Shown: piece after piece, positions 42,277 through 51,924 of the stretch
Layout of the letters: each line of letters starts with the position of its first letter
How positions within the stretch are numbered: position 1 is the stretch's first letter
Assembly: GCF_017742835.1 (NCBI RefSeq)
Contig: NZ_CP072392.1
Location: forward strand, 3,222,387-3,286,386
DNA: 64,000 bases
DNA from: Aquabacter sp. L1I39
GTDB taxonomy: Bacteria > Pseudomonadota > Alphaproteobacteria > Rhizobiales > Xanthobacteraceae
Direction: 5' to 3'
Program-made: the position numbers and the translations under genes
The notes under the pieces: model-generated
The model's database searches: none
What the model saw: only the letters and a program-made list of their open reading frames with translations
Told to the model about the DNA's origin: nothing

Positions 42277-42993
42277 GTGGCGAAGGCGGGGCGAGGTCGA
42301 AGCCAGGCACAGCAATCGGATGCTCAGCGGGAAGAAGATCCCAGGGAGCGGATCCTGGCGGCGGCGCAGCGCGTGTTTCTGGAACAAGGCTTTGAATTGG
42401 CCACCGTCCGCGAGATCACTTTGCGCGCCGAGGTGAATGTCTCTGCCATCAACTACTATTTCGGCTCCAAGGATGAGTTGTTGGGGGCGGTGCTCGACCG
42501 CATCATGCAGCCCTACACGGAGGCGCGTGTGAGCGCACTTGAGGGGGCTGAGCGGGAGGCGGGGGGCAACGGGCCGTCGCTTACGCAAATTGTCGAAGCC
42601 TTGATCCGCCCGATGGTGGAGTTGAGCCGCGATGCAACGGGCGCCCGCCCGCTCACCCGCCTCATCCAGCAGATCCGTGCGCGTCCGAACGAGGGCACCT
42701 CGCGCTTTTTTACCCAGCGGGTGGATCCGTCCGTCTTCCAGTTCATTAATGCGTTCCAGCGCGCCCTGCCTCATCTTGACCGCGCGGACCTCTTCTGGCG
42801 CTACAACTTCGCTATCGGGGCCGTGATGCAGGTTCTGATCGACTCCGATCCTGCCACTTTCCGCCTAAAGCGGCTGTCGGGCGACCTCTGCGACACCAGT
42901 GACGAGGATGAGATTATCGCCCAGTTGGTGGCCTTCGTCTCCGCCGGCTTTCGGGCGCCGTCCGCCATCAAGGCGCGGTCCGAAGCAATCTGA
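42277..42993 (+). CDS. TetR-family transcriptional regulator
   Basis: 238 residues: N-terminal TetR helix-turn-helix (RERILAAAQRVFLEQGFELATVREITLRAEVNVSAINYYFGSKDELL, residues about 20-70) and a helical effector domain with the DUF1956-like look (residues 110-225). GTG 42277 has TAGGAGG nine bases upstream and is preferred over longer frames. Oriented toward the following catabolic operon, 209 bases ahead, and divergent from lldR. Probable regulator of the genes from 43203. Confidence 0.85.
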   Translation: MAKAGRGRSQAQQSDAQREEDPRERILAAAQRVFLEQGFELATVREITLRAEVNVSAINYYFGSKDELLGAVLDRIMQPYTEARVSALEGAEREAGGNGPSLTQIVEALIRPMVELSRDATGARPLTRLIQQIRARPNEGTSRFFTQRVDPSVFQFINAFQRALPHLDRADLFWRYNFAIGAVMQVLIDSDPATFRLKRLSGDLCDTSDEDEIIAQLVAFVSAGFRAPSAIKARSEAI

Positions 42994-43202
42994 CGTCAAC
43001 AAGCCGTTGCAGTTGAAGAAGGAGTGGCCGGCCCATGCGCCGCGCCGCCGGTTGCCTTGTTGCGTCTCTTTGGCTGCAGATGATCGCATCTTAGGCAAGA
43101 TGACGCCGCCTTTTTGTGCGGCGTGCCTCAGGAATGCCGTTGACTGCTGAGCCGATTAAATTACGTTTCAAACAGTGATTGAATTTCTCAAGGAAGCAGC
43201 GG

Positions 43203-44153
43203 ATGTCCACCTCCCCCGCACGGAAGATCACCGGCTCGTTCGTCGCCCTGGTCACGCCCTTTGATCGGTCTGGACGCGTGGATTTCGGTGCCTTTCGTGA
43301 GTTGCTGTCCTTTCACGAGGCGAACGGCACCGGTGCTGTGCTGATCATGGGCTCGACCGGCGAAGTCTCCATGCTGTCTGCAGATGAGCGGCGGGAGATT
43401 ATTGTAGAAACGTCGAAGATGAAATCGGACCGGATGCCGATCTTCTTTGGCTGCACCGGGAGTAATACGGAGACTACCATTGAGAACGTACGCTTCGCCC
43501 GTGCCAATGGGGCGGACGGGGCAATCCTGGCGGCGCCGGCCTATATTTGCGCGCCGGAGGCGGATATTGAGCGCTTCTTCCTTGATGTGGCCGATGCGAG
43601 CGATCTGCCACTCGGGATCTACAACAATCCGCCCCGTGTGAAGACCGATCTGCACTGGGATCATCTTTTACGCATCTTCAAGCACCCCAATTATGTGGTG
43701 CACAAGGAATCCACCACCCGCGTGGGTCAGGTGGCCCAGATCCTGGCGGCGCGGCCCGACGTTTCGGTGATGTGTTGCGACAGCCCCAATCTGGGCCTTG
43801 TGGTGCCCACCATGAGCTTGGGTGGACATGGCACGGCGAACATGAGCGGCAATATCGCGCCCGCCGAAGTGGCCTATATGTCCCGCCCCTGGGCGAGCTA
43901 TGACGAGGCCGAAGGGTTCAAGCAGAGCTACCTGAAACTCTTGCCTCTGCTTCATTACAACTATTCCGCGATCAATCCGGTGGCAGTGAAGTCGCTGATG
44001 AAGGCGGTGGGCCTTCCCGTCGGCGAACTGCGCCGGCCGCTCACGGGGCTCGAGGGCGAGGCGTTGGCGCGCGGCGTGCGGATCGTCCAGGAGCTTGGCC
44101 TCGACAAGGTCTATGGCTGGAAGATCGCCCCGATCTCCGCCGTTGCGGCCTGA
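43203..44153 (+). CDS. DapA/NAL-family lyase (dihydrodipicolinate-synthase-like)
   Basis: A 316-residue TIM-barrel class I aldolase/dehydratase. It shows GSTGE near residue 50, the YNNP tyrosine near 142 and the Schiff-base lysine in YVVHKEST (about Lys170). The family includes DapA, N-acetylneuraminate lyase, 2-keto-3-deoxygluconate aldolase and hydroxyproline-pathway deaminases. It is in a catabolic operon, not with lysine genes, so a keto-acid cleavage or deamination is more likely than lysine synthesis; the specific substrate is unknown. Start ATG 43203 has AAGGAAG upstream. Confidence 0.88.
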   Translation: MSTSPARKITGSFVALVTPFDRSGRVDFGAFRELLSFHEANGTGAVLIMGSTGEVSMLSADERREIIVETSKMKSDRMPIFFGCTGSNTETTIENVRFARANGADGAILAAPAYICAPEADIERFFLDVADASDLPLGIYNNPPRVKTDLHWDHLLRIFKHPNYVVHKESTTRVGQVAQILAARPDVSVMCCDSPNLGLVVPTMSLGGHGTANMSGNIAPAEVAYMSRPWASYDEAEGFKQSYLKLLPLLHYNYSAINPVAVKSLMKAVGLPVGELRRPLTGLEGEALARGVRIVQELGLDKVYGWKIAPISAVAA

Positions 44154-44162
44154 GGCGCGGCC

Positions 44163-44942
44163 ATGGATCTCGGCCTCTCCGGGCGCAGGGCGCTACTGAC
44201 CGGCAGCAGCCGCGGCATGGGCCGGGCGGCGGCCTTTGCCCTCGCCGGGGAGGGTGTGGAACTCACTCTTCTTGCTCGCACGCCCGATGTGCTTGAGCAG
44301 ACTGCGGCGGAGATCCGGGCGCGTGCAGGCGTCCGGGTCACCACCGTGGCGGGGGATATCACCACCGCCGCCGGCCGCGCCGCGGCGCTTGAGGCGTGTC
44401 CGGAGCCGGACATCCTGGTCAACAATGCCGATGGCGAGTTGCCTGGCGACTTTCGCAACTGGTCGCGGGACGACTGGATGCGGGGTGTCGAGAAGATGAT
44501 GCTGACGCCCATCGAGATGATCCGCCTCACGGTGGATGGAATGATGGCGCGCCGCTTTGGTCGGATCGTGAATATCGTCTCCCGCAGCGTCAAGATTGCG
44601 CAGCCTGAACTTGGCATGTCCAATGCTGCGCGGTCTGGCCTGGTGGGATTTGTTGCCGGGCTGGCGCGGCAGACGGTGGCGCACAACGTCACCATCAACA
44701 ACATCCTGCCCGGCATCATCGCCTCCGACGGCCAGCGCGGGCATGTGGAGGAACTGGCGCGGGTGACCGGTCGCCCCTTCGAGGAGATCTGGGCGCAGCG
44801 GGCGGCGCAGAATCCCGCGGGGCGCTATGGTGAGCCGGACGAGGTGGGGGCCTATATTGCCTTCCTGTGCTCGACCAAGGCTGGCTTCGTGAATGCGCAG
44901 AACTTGATGATTGACGGGGGCCAGTATCCCGGAACGTACTGA
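44163..44942 (+). CDS. SDR-family protein lacking the canonical YxxxK active site
   Basis: A 259-residue short-chain-dehydrogenase fold protein: TGSSRGMG at 13-20, NNAD at 87-90 (normally NNAG). After the Ser140 region the catalytic Tyr/Lys should appear, but the aligned stretch reads PELGMSNAARSGL with Met152 in the Tyr position and Ala156 in the Lys position. Relatives with SNA-R-G in this place are known in the 3-oxoacyl-ACP-reductase-like group, so function may be altered. It follows the DapA-type gene by 9 bases, so the two are co-transcribed. Confidence 0.83.
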   Translation: MDLGLSGRRALLTGSSRGMGRAAAFALAGEGVELTLLARTPDVLEQTAAEIRARAGVRVTTVAGDITTAAGRAAALEACPEPDILVNNADGELPGDFRNWSRDDWMRGVEKMMLTPIEMIRLTVDGMMARRFGRIVNIVSRSVKIAQPELGMSNAARSGLVGFVAGLARQTVAHNVTINNILPGIIASDGQRGHVEELARVTGRPFEEIWAQRAAQNPAGRYGEPDEVGAYIAFLCSTKAGFVNAQNLMIDGGQYPGTY

Positions 44943-45003
44943 GTATTGGTGAACCAGTAATCGGCGCGGGCGGGGGTCCGCTGTCTGTCGCAGGAGGCTA
45001 GAC

Positions 45004-45972
45004 ATGAAGATGTTCCACGCGCTTTCCATTGCGCTTGCACTGGTGGCCCCAGTGGCGCCTGCTGCGGCGCAGGGCTTTCCCGACCGGCCGGTGACCATCG
45101 TGGTCCCCTATCCACCCGGCGGCTCCGTGGACGGTGTGGCGCGGGCGCTTGCGACAGCGCTCCAGGCCAAGACTGGCAAGGCTTTCGTGGTGGACAACCG
45201 GGCCGGCGGGGCCGGCGGCGTGGTAGGCTCGTCCGAGGTGGCGAAGGCGGCCCCGGATGGCTACACCATCCTCCTGGATGCCTCCATCCATGTGGTGACG
45301 CCGCTCATCAACAAGAATGTATCCTATAATATCTTCAAAGATTTCACGCCCATCGGCGAAGTCGCCGAAGGTCCTCTTCTCATTACCACCAACCCGAAGG
45401 TGAAGGCCGACACGCTGAAGGACTTCTTCGCGCTCGCCAAGGCGAAGCCCGACGATTTCTCTTTTGCAACATCGGGTTACGGCTCGGCCGGGCACCTGGC
45501 GGTGGAGATGCTGAAGCAGAAGGCCGGGGTGGATGTGGATGTGATCGCCTATAAGGGCGGCGGACCGGCCCTGAACGATATGATGGGTGGCCAGGTGCAG
45601 CTGATCGCCGATCCCATGCTGTCCTCCCTGCCTTATGTAAAGTCCGGTCGTCTCAAGGCCTTAGCGGTCACCAGCAAGACACGCTCGCCGCTCGCGCCGG
45701 ATGTGCCCACCGTGGATGAGGCGGGTATGGGACCGTTCGAGATGGTGTCCTGGTATGCCGTCTGGGGTCCCCGCAACCTCGATGCCAAGGCCTCGGAATT
45801 CCTTGTGAGCAACGTTTCGGCGGTGGTGAACTCCGACGAATTCAAGCAGAAGCTCGCAGTGTTCGGGTTTACTCCGAAGTACCGTGACCCGGAGGCGCTC
45901 CGCGCCTTCGAGCAAGATGAAAGTGCCCGCTATGACGTCATCGTCAAGGCGGCCAAAATCTCCGTCGAGTAA
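45004..45972 (+). CDS. tctC: Tripartite tricarboxylate transporter substrate-binding protein (Bug/TctC family)
   Basis: 322 residues, Sec signal (cleaved after about residue 22), mature start FPDRPVTIVVPYPPGGSVDGVARAL as in Bug proteins, FVVDNRAGGAGGVVGSSEVAKAAPDGYT near residues 61-88. It captures a carboxylate-type ligand in the periplasm for the TctB/TctA membrane pair encoded further down. The molybdoenzyme gene separates it from tctB. Ligand unknown. Confidence 0.93.
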   Translation: MKMFHALSIALALVAPVAPAAAQGFPDRPVTIVVPYPPGGSVDGVARALATALQAKTGKAFVVDNRAGGAGGVVGSSEVAKAAPDGYTILLDASIHVVTPLINKNVSYNIFKDFTPIGEVAEGPLLITTNPKVKADTLKDFFALAKAKPDDFSFATSGYGSAGHLAVEMLKQKAGVDVDVIAYKGGGPALNDMMGGQVQLIADPMLSSLPYVKSGRLKALAVTSKTRSPLAPDVPTVDEAGMGPFEMVSWYAVWGPRNLDAKASEFLVSNVSAVVNSDEFKQKLAVFGFTPKYRDPEALRAFEQDESARYDVIVKAAKISVE

Positions 45973-45991
45973 AACTGCGTCGAGTGAGACC

Positions 45992-48466
45992 ATGACCCTC
46001 TCCCCCCCGGATCTCCTCCCAAGCCACACCTCCCGTCCCGGGCTGCGGCCCGGGAGCGGGGCGCGGGCGGGGCAGGGGGTAGGACCGGGGGCGGGACAGG
46101 AGGCGGGGGCCGGGCTGGTGGGCACCCATTGGGGGCTCTACCGGCACCGGGGGGACATCTCCACCCTCGCCGACTTCGAGGGTGACGGCGATCCGGCACG
46201 GTTCGGGCTCGGGCTTGCGGGGGACCGTCTCGCGCCGTGCCGGGTGCTGCGTCCGGCGGTCCGGCGCTCCTATCTGGAGCACGGACCGCTGGCGCGCCGG
46301 GGCCGGCGGGGGGCGGAGCCCTTCGTGGAGGTGTCGTGGGACGAGGCTTTGGACCTTGTGGCCGGCGAGATCCGGCGGGTGCGGGACACGCATGGGCCGG
46401 GCGCGCTCTATTCGGGTTCCTATGGCTGGTCGAGCGCGGGGCGCTTCCACCATGCGCAGAGCCAGCTCAAGCGCTTCTTTAATATGGCGGGCGGCTCGGT
46501 CCGTTCGGTTCAGACCTATAGCTACGCCGCCGGCGAGGTGCTGCTGCCCCATGTGATCGGCACGCAGGAAGGGCTGATCGCCGGCCATACCCCCTGGGCG
46601 GACCTGATCGGGCAGGCGGAGCTGATCGTCATGTTCGGCGGCACGCCCTTGCGCAATGCGCAGGTGAGCGCCGGTGGCATCGCCGCCCATACGGCGCGGG
46701 ACGGGCTGCTGGCCTGCAAGGCGGCGGGGGCGGAGTTCGTCACGGTCAGCCCCATGCGGGCGGATGCGGCGGACGAATTGGGGGCGCAGTGGATGGCGCT
46801 GCGGCCCAACACGGATACGGCGCTCCTGCTGGCGCTGGCCTTCGTGCTGATCGCCGAGAACCGCCACGACCAGGCCTTCCTCGACCGCTTCACCACCGGC
46901 TTCGACACCTTCCGCGCCTATGTGACCGGCGCCAGCGACGGCATCCCGAAGGATCCGGACTGGGCGGCGGGCATCACCGGCCTCGCCCCATCCGACATCG
47001 TTGATCTCGCCCGGCGGATGGCCGGGCAGCGCACCTTCCTCATGATGGCCTGGTCGCTCCAGCGGGCGGATCATGGCGAGCAGCCTTATTGGGCGGCCAT
47101 CGCCCTGGCGAGCCTGCTGGGCGGCATCGGCCGGCCGGGGGAAGGGTTCGGCTTTGGCTATGCGGCCATCGATGGAGTAGGCGTGCCCCATCCGGCGGTC
47201 TCCTGGCCCGCGCTGCCCCAAGGCCGCAATCCCGTGGACGACTACATCCCCGTCGCCCGCATTGCGGACATGCTGCTGTACCCCGGCGAGACCTATGACC
47301 ATGACGGCGCCGCGCGCCGCTATCCCGACATCCGCCTCGTCTATTGGGCCGGCGGCAACCCCTTCCATCACCACCAGGATCTCAACCGGCTGGTGGAGGC
47401 GTGGCAGCGGCCGGAGACGGTGATCGCCCACGAGCATTGGTGGAACGCCCATGCCCGCCATGCGGACATCGTGCTCCCCGCCGCCACTTTCTTCGAGCGG
47501 GACGATCTGGTGGCGAGCGGCCGGGACCGCTTCCTGGCCTATTCCAGCCGCGCGGCGGAGCCGCCGGGCGTAGTTCGCACGGATTACGAGATCCTGGCCG
47601 GCGTCGCCGACCGGCTGGGCGTTGCGGCCGCCTATACGGAGGGGCGCGACGCGGAAGGCTGGCTGCGCTATCTCTACGACCAGGCCTGGGCCAATGCCGC
47701 CGCGCGCGGCTTCGATCTGCCGCCCTTCGAGGAGTTCCGGGCGCAGGGCCTCATCGACCTGCCGCCCAAGCCCGGTCCCCGGCCGCTTCTGGGCGCCTTC
47801 CGGGCCGATCCCGAGGGCCATCCCTTGCGCACGCCCTCGGGGCGGATCGAGCTGGGGTCGGCGCGCATTGCGAGCTTCGGCTATGGCGACTGCCCCGGCC
47901 ATCCCGCCTGGCGCGCGCCGGCCGAATGGCTGGGGGCGCCACTGGCCGCGCGCTATCCCTTCCATCTGCTGTCCTGCCAGCCGGCGGACAAGCTGCACAG
48001 CCAATGGGACCATGCGGCCCCTTCCCGCCGCACCAAGGCCGGCGGGCGCCAGCCCATCCTCATGCATCCGCAGGACATGGCGGAGCGGGGCATCGGCGCC
48101 GGCGACGTGGTGGAGGTCTCAAGCCCGCGCGGGCGCTGCCTTGCGGTGGCCGAGCCGTGCGCGGGCCAGTTGCCCCAGGTGGTGCAACTGGCCACCGGCG
48201 CCTGGTTCGATCCGCTGGACCCTTCGACGCCCGGATCGCTGGAATTGAACGGCAATCCCAATGTGCTGACCGCCGACCATGGCACCTCGCGCCTCGGCCA
48301 GGGGCCGAGCCCCAATTCGTGCCTGGTGGATATCCGCCGCTTCGAGGGGGCCGTCCCTCCGGTGCGGGCCTATCGCCCGCCGGACCTGGTGCCGGACCCG
48401 CGCCCGGCCCAAGGTCCTTCCGCGCCTTCCGCGCGGTCCTCGTCTTCCCGTCCCCCTCACCCCTAG
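45992..48466 (+). CDS. Molybdopterin-dependent oxidoreductase, biotin-sulfoxide/DMSO reductase (BisC) family
   Basis: 824 residues in the DMSO-reductase superfamily; no 4Fe-4S cysteine motif at the N-terminus and no Tat signal, as in cytoplasmic BisC. The Mo-coordinating serine appears in QTYSYAAGEVLLPHVIGTQEG near residues 171-191, matching the DorA/BisC Ser ligand context. Guanylate-cofactor segments include WSLQRADHGEQPYW and GGNPFHHHQDLNRL. Expected reaction is reduction of an S- or N-oxide. The N-terminal 45 residues are Gly/Pro-rich; GTG 46118 (VGTHWG), where homology appears to begin, is an alternative start. It needs a Mo-bis-MGD cofactor. Confidence 0.87.
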   Translation: MTLSPPDLLPSHTSRPGLRPGSGARAGQGVGPGAGQEAGAGLVGTHWGLYRHRGDISTLADFEGDGDPARFGLGLAGDRLAPCRVLRPAVRRSYLEHGPLARRGRRGAEPFVEVSWDEALDLVAGEIRRVRDTHGPGALYSGSYGWSSAGRFHHAQSQLKRFFNMAGGSVRSVQTYSYAAGEVLLPHVIGTQEGLIAGHTPWADLIGQAELIVMFGGTPLRNAQVSAGGIAAHTARDGLLACKAAGAEFVTVSPMRADAADELGAQWMALRPNTDTALLLALAFVLIAENRHDQAFLDRFTTGFDTFRAYVTGASDGIPKDPDWAAGITGLAPSDIVDLARRMAGQRTFLMMAWSLQRADHGEQPYWAAIALASLLGGIGRPGEGFGFGYAAIDGVGVPHPAVSWPALPQGRNPVDDYIPVARIADMLLYPGETYDHDGAARRYPDIRLVYWAGGNPFHHHQDLNRLVEAWQRPETVIAHEHWWNAHARHADIVLPAATFFERDDLVASGRDRFLAYSSRAAEPPGVVRTDYEILAGVADRLGVAAAYTEGRDAEGWLRYLYDQAWANAAARGFDLPPFEEFRAQGLIDLPPKPGPRPLLGAFRADPEGHPLRTPSGRIELGSARIASFGYGDCPGHPAWRAPAEWLGAPLAARYPFHLLSCQPADKLHSQWDHAAPSRRTKAGGRQPILMHPQDMAERGIGAGDVVEVSSPRGRCLAVAEPCAGQLPQVVQLATGAWFDPLDPSTPGSLELNGNPNVLTADHGTSRLGQGPSPNSCLVDIRRFEGAVPPVRAYRPPDLVPDPRPAQGPSAPSARSSSSRPPHP

Positions 48467-48488
48467 CCCCGCGCCCCGGAGGCCGATC

Positions 48489-48977
48489 ATGTCTCCTCCC
48501 CTGTCGTCCTCCTCGCGGCCGTCCTCCTGGTTCAACCGGGACGTGGTGGCCGGCGCGTTGTTCCTGGCCATCGGCCTGTTCTTCCTGCTGAACGGCCTTG
48601 GCCTCTCCTTCGGCACCATGCGCAAGATCGGGCCGGGGGCTTTCCCCTCCATGGTGGCGGGGCTGCTCATCCTCACCGGCTTCGGGCTGTGCGTGAAGGG
48701 GCTGATCAGCCGCGGCCCGGTGGCCTCGGTCTTCAGCGCGCCGCGCCCGCTTCTGGCGGTGCTCGCCTCGCTCATCCTCTTTGGCGTGACGGTGCGCGAT
48801 GCGGGCCTCCTGCCGTCCGTCCTGCTCTGCACGCTGGCGGCGGCGCTCGCCATGCGCCCGCTGCGCCTCGGCGTGATGACGCTCTACGGCATACTGGCCG
48901 GCATCTTCTGCTGCGCCGTCTTCATCACCGCGCTCGGCATGCCCATGCCGGTCATCGGTCCCTGGTTCCGCTTCTGA
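48489..48977 (+). CDS. tctB: Tripartite tricarboxylate transporter small membrane subunit TctB
   Basis: 162 residues with four predicted helices (VVAGALFLAIGLFFLLNGLGLSFGTMRKIGPGAFP at the first, typical of TctB). It forms the membrane complex with TctA. It follows the molybdoenzyme gene by 22 bases and precedes tctA by 31. Confidence 0.9.
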   Translation: MSPPLSSSSRPSSWFNRDVVAGALFLAIGLFFLLNGLGLSFGTMRKIGPGAFPSMVAGLLILTGFGLCVKGLISRGPVASVFSAPRPLLAVLASLILFGVTVRDAGLLPSVLLCTLAAALAMRPLRLGVMTLYGILAGIFCCAVFITALGMPMPVIGPWFRF

Positions 48978-49008
48978 AGCGCCACCGCCCTCCCGTCAGG
49001 AGCATTCC

Positions 49009-50508
49009 ATGGACACGCTGAGCTCCATTCTTCTGGGCCTCAACCAGGCCATCCTGCCCGTCAACCTGTTCTGGTGCTTCACGGGCGCGCTGCTGGGCAC
49101 GCTGGTGGGCGTGCTGCCCGGCCTCGGCCCGGCCGCCACGGTGGCCATCCTCCTGCCCTTCACCATGGGGCTCGATCCGGTCACCGCGCTGATCATGCTG
49201 GCGGGCATCTATTACGGCGCGCAATATGGCGGCTCCACCACCGCCATTCTCCTGAACCTTCCGGGCGAAGCCTCCTCGGTCATCACCGCCATTGACGGCT
49301 ACCGCATGGCGCGCAACGGCCGGGCGGGCGTGGCGCTGGCCACCGCCGGCATCGGCTCCTTCATCGCCGGCACCATCGCCACCTTCGTGCTCGCCTTCTT
49401 CGCCCCGGCTTTGGCCGAGGTGGGGCTGATGTTCGGGCCGGCGGAATATTTCGCCGTCATGGTGCTGGGGCTTCTCACCTCGGTGGTGCTGGCGCGCGGC
49501 TCGCTACCCATGGCGCTGGGCATGGTCTTCACCGGCATCCTGGTCGGCCTCGTGGGCCAGGACGTGCAGACCGCCGTGCCGCGCTTCACGCTGGGGCTCG
49601 AAGACCTCTCCGGCGGCGTCAATTTCGTCATCGTCGCCATGGGCATGTTCGGCATCGGCGAACTGGTGCGCGACCTGGAGAACCCGGAGAACCGCACCGT
49701 CATCCGCACCACGCTGGCCTCCCTGGTGCCGTCCCGCAGGGACTTCCGCCGCATGGCCATGCCCATCCTGCGCGGCACCGGCATCGGCTCGGTGCTGGGG
49801 CTGCTGCCGGGCTCGGGGGCGCTTCTGGCCTCCTTCGCCTCCTATGCGGTGGAAAAGCGCGTCGCCCGTCCGCCGGAAGGCTTCGGCAATGGCGCCATCG
49901 AGGGGGTGGCGGGGCCGGAGAGTGCCAATAATGCGGGCGCGCAGACCTCCTTCGTGCCCCTCCTCACGCTGGGCCTGCCCGCCAATGCGGTGATGGCCCT
50001 CATGGCCGGCGCACTCATCATGCAGGGCATCGCGCCGGGGCCGACGCTCATTTCCGAGCATCCGACCATCTTCTGGGGCGTCATCGCCTCCATGTGGATC
50101 GGCAATGCCATGCTGCTCGTGCTCAATCTGCCGCTCATCGGTCTGTGGACGAGCCTGCTCACGGTGCCGTTCCGCTATCTCTACCCGGCCATCATCATCT
50201 TCTGTGCCATCGGCACGTTGTCGCTGAACAATGCCCCCTTCGATCTGTGGCTGCTGGCCGGCTTCAGCCTCGCGGGCTACGTCTTCTCGAAGCTGGAATG
50301 CGATCCCGCGCCGCTCATCATGGGCATGATCCTCGGCCCGGCGCTGGAGGAGAATTTCCGCCGCGCCATGTCGGTGGCCAAGGGCAACCCGGCCATCTTC
50401 ATCCACCGGCCCATCGCCGCCACCTTGCTGGCGCTGGCCGTCCTCCTGCTGGTCATCATGCTGCTGCCCAAGGTGAATGCCGCCCGCGAGGAGGCGTTCC
50501 AAGAATGA
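49009..50508 (+). CDS. tctA: Tripartite tricarboxylate transporter large membrane subunit TctA
   Basis: 499 residues and about 12 helices. TctA signatures are clear: LLGTLVGVLPGLGPAATVAILLPF near residues 28-51, YYGAQYGGSTTAILLNLPGE near 65-84, EGVAGPESANNAGAQTSFVPLLTLGLPANA near 300-329. Symports the ligand delivered by TctC, usually with sodium or protons. Its stop overlaps the flavoprotein start as ATGA. Confidence 0.94.
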   Translation: MDTLSSILLGLNQAILPVNLFWCFTGALLGTLVGVLPGLGPAATVAILLPFTMGLDPVTALIMLAGIYYGAQYGGSTTAILLNLPGEASSVITAIDGYRMARNGRAGVALATAGIGSFIAGTIATFVLAFFAPALAEVGLMFGPAEYFAVMVLGLLTSVVLARGSLPMALGMVFTGILVGLVGQDVQTAVPRFTLGLEDLSGGVNFVIVAMGMFGIGELVRDLENPENRTVIRTTLASLVPSRRDFRRMAMPILRGTGIGSVLGLLPGSGALLASFASYAVEKRVARPPEGFGNGAIEGVAGPESANNAGAQTSFVPLLTLGLPANAVMALMAGALIMQGIAPGPTLISEHPTIFWGVIASMWIGNAMLLVLNLPLIGLWTSLLTVPFRYLYPAIIIFCAIGTLSLNNAPFDLWLLAGFSLAGYVFSKLECDPAPLIMGMILGPALEENFRRAMSVAKGNPAIFIHRPIAATLLALAVLLLVIMLLPKVNAAREEAFQE

Positions 50509-50564
50509 GCGGGGCGGGTATGAACGGGACGGGTATGAGTGGGACGGGCATGAGTGGGGCGCCG
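50505..50564 (+). repeat. Four tandem 15-bp units at the 5' end of the DAO-family gene
   Basis: The unit ATGAGTGGGACGGGC (with small variations) is repeated four times head to tail, each starting with an in-frame ATG preceded by GGG(A/G)CGGG. Copy number could vary by slippage and would change only the N-terminus. Confidence 0.8.
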
Positions 50565-51827
50565 GCAAAGCCGCCCCATGTGGCGGTGATCGGGGCGGGG
50601 ATTGTCGGCGTGTGCAGCGCCATTGCGCTCCTGAAAGGGGGACATTCGGTCACGCTCATTGAACCGGGCGCACCGGGCGGCGAACAGGCGGCGAGCTATG
50701 GCAATGGCGCTTGGCTCTCGCCGGCCTCCATCGTCCCCATGTCCATGCCAGGCCTCTGGCGGAAGGTGCCGGGTTATCTCCGCGACCCGGAGGGACCGCT
50801 CACCATCAGCCCGCGCCATCTGCCGCGCCTCGCCCCCTGGCTGGTGCGCTTTCTGGCGGCGGGCTGGAGCGTGGAGAAGGTGACGCGCACCGCCGGCCTC
50901 CTGGCGGGCCTGCTCCGCGATGCGCCGGCCCGGCATGCTCAACTGGCAGCGAACGCCGGGCAGGGCGACCTCATCCGCCGGGACGGCCTGCTCTATGCCT
51001 ATCCCGACCGCGCCGCCTTTGCCGCCGATGCGCTGGGCTGGCGCCTGCGGCGGGAGAATGGCGTCGCCTGGCAGGAACTGGAGGGCGCCGCGCTCGCCGC
51101 CTTCGAGCCCGCCCTGAGCCCCCGCTATGGCTTTGCCGCGCTGGTGGAGGCGGGCGGCCATTGCCTCGATCCCGGCGCCCATGTGACGGGCCTCGCCCGC
51201 CATGCGCAAGCGCTGGGCGCGCGCCGGGTGAGCGCCCGCGCCACCGGCTTCACCTTTGCCAACGGACGCCTCGCTGCGGTTGCGACCGACCAGGGGCCGG
51301 TGCCGTGCGATCGGGCCGTGATCGCCGCCGGTGCCCGCTCTGGTGCGCTGGCAGCCCTGGCGGGGGACCGTGTGCCGCTGGAAAGCGAGCGGGGCTATCA
51401 TGTGGAGGTGGAAGACCCCGCCGCCGCGCCCCGCATTCCCGTGATGCCCTCCGACGGCAAGATGGGCAATACGGTCACGCGCGGGGGCTTGAGGGCTTCG
51501 GGACAGGTGGAATTGTCCAGCCTCGACGCCCCGCCGGACTGGCGGCGGGCGGACATCCTGCTGCGCCATCTGGTGGCCACCTATCCCGGCCTAGGCCCGG
51601 CCTCCGCGCTGAAGGTGCGCCGCTGGCAGGGCAACCGGCCTTCCACGCCCGACGGCCTGCCGGTGATCGGCCGCGCCTCGGGATGCCCGGACATTTTCCA
51701 TGCCTTCGGCCACGGCCATGTGGGCCTCGCCTCCGGCCCCGTAACGGGCGAGATGGTGGCGGCCCTCGTCACCGGCGCCCCCTCGCCCCTGCCGCTTGAG
51801 CCCTTTTCTTGCGTTCGCTTTCACTGA
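50505..51827 (+). CDS. FAD-dependent D-amino-acid dehydrogenase-like oxidoreductase (DAO family)
   Basis: A flavoprotein of about 440 residues: Rossmann [21 protein letters not shown] near residues 25-45, [21 protein letters not shown] with the D-amino-acid-dehydrogenase look, and a C-terminal [24 protein letters not shown] for FAD. DadA, hydroxyproline dehydrogenase and related enzymes share this pattern. The first 20 residues are a repetitive MSG-x-G leader encoded by four tandem 15-base units with ATG at 50505, 50520, 50535 and 50550; the native start may be any of these. Translationally coupled to tctA. Confidence 0.88.
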   Translation: MSGAGMNGTGMSGTGMSGAPAKPPHVAVIGAGIVGVCSAIALLKGGHSVTLIEPGAPGGEQAASYGNGAWLSPASIVPMSMPGLWRKVPGYLRDPEGPLTISPRHLPRLAPWLVRFLAAGWSVEKVTRTAGLLAGLLRDAPARHAQLAANAGQGDLIRRDGLLYAYPDRAAFAADALGWRLRRENGVAWQELEGAALAAFEPALSPRYGFAALVEAGGHCLDPGAHVTGLARHAQALGARRVSARATGFTFANGRLAAVATDQGPVPCDRAVIAAGARSGALAALAGDRVPLESERGYHVEVEDPAAAPRIPVMPSDGKMGNTVTRGGLRASGQVELSSLDAPPDWRRADILLRHLVATYPGLGPASALKVRRWQGNRPSTPDGLPVIGRASGCPDIFHAFGHGHVGLASGPVTGEMVAALVTGAPSPLPLEPFSCVRFH

Positions 51828-51924
51828 TGAAGCCTGTGAAAGGCCCCAATCGGCGCTAAACTCTTTCCCAGCCTCCCATTTCCCCCGGCGCCTGTCCCGT
51901 GCCGGCCCCGCTCCAGGACCGATC

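Noticed and set aside
45944..48067. Open frame of about 700 codons opposite the molybdoenzyme
   Set aside because: No recognisable domain; the plus-strand BisC-family protein is full length and well conserved.
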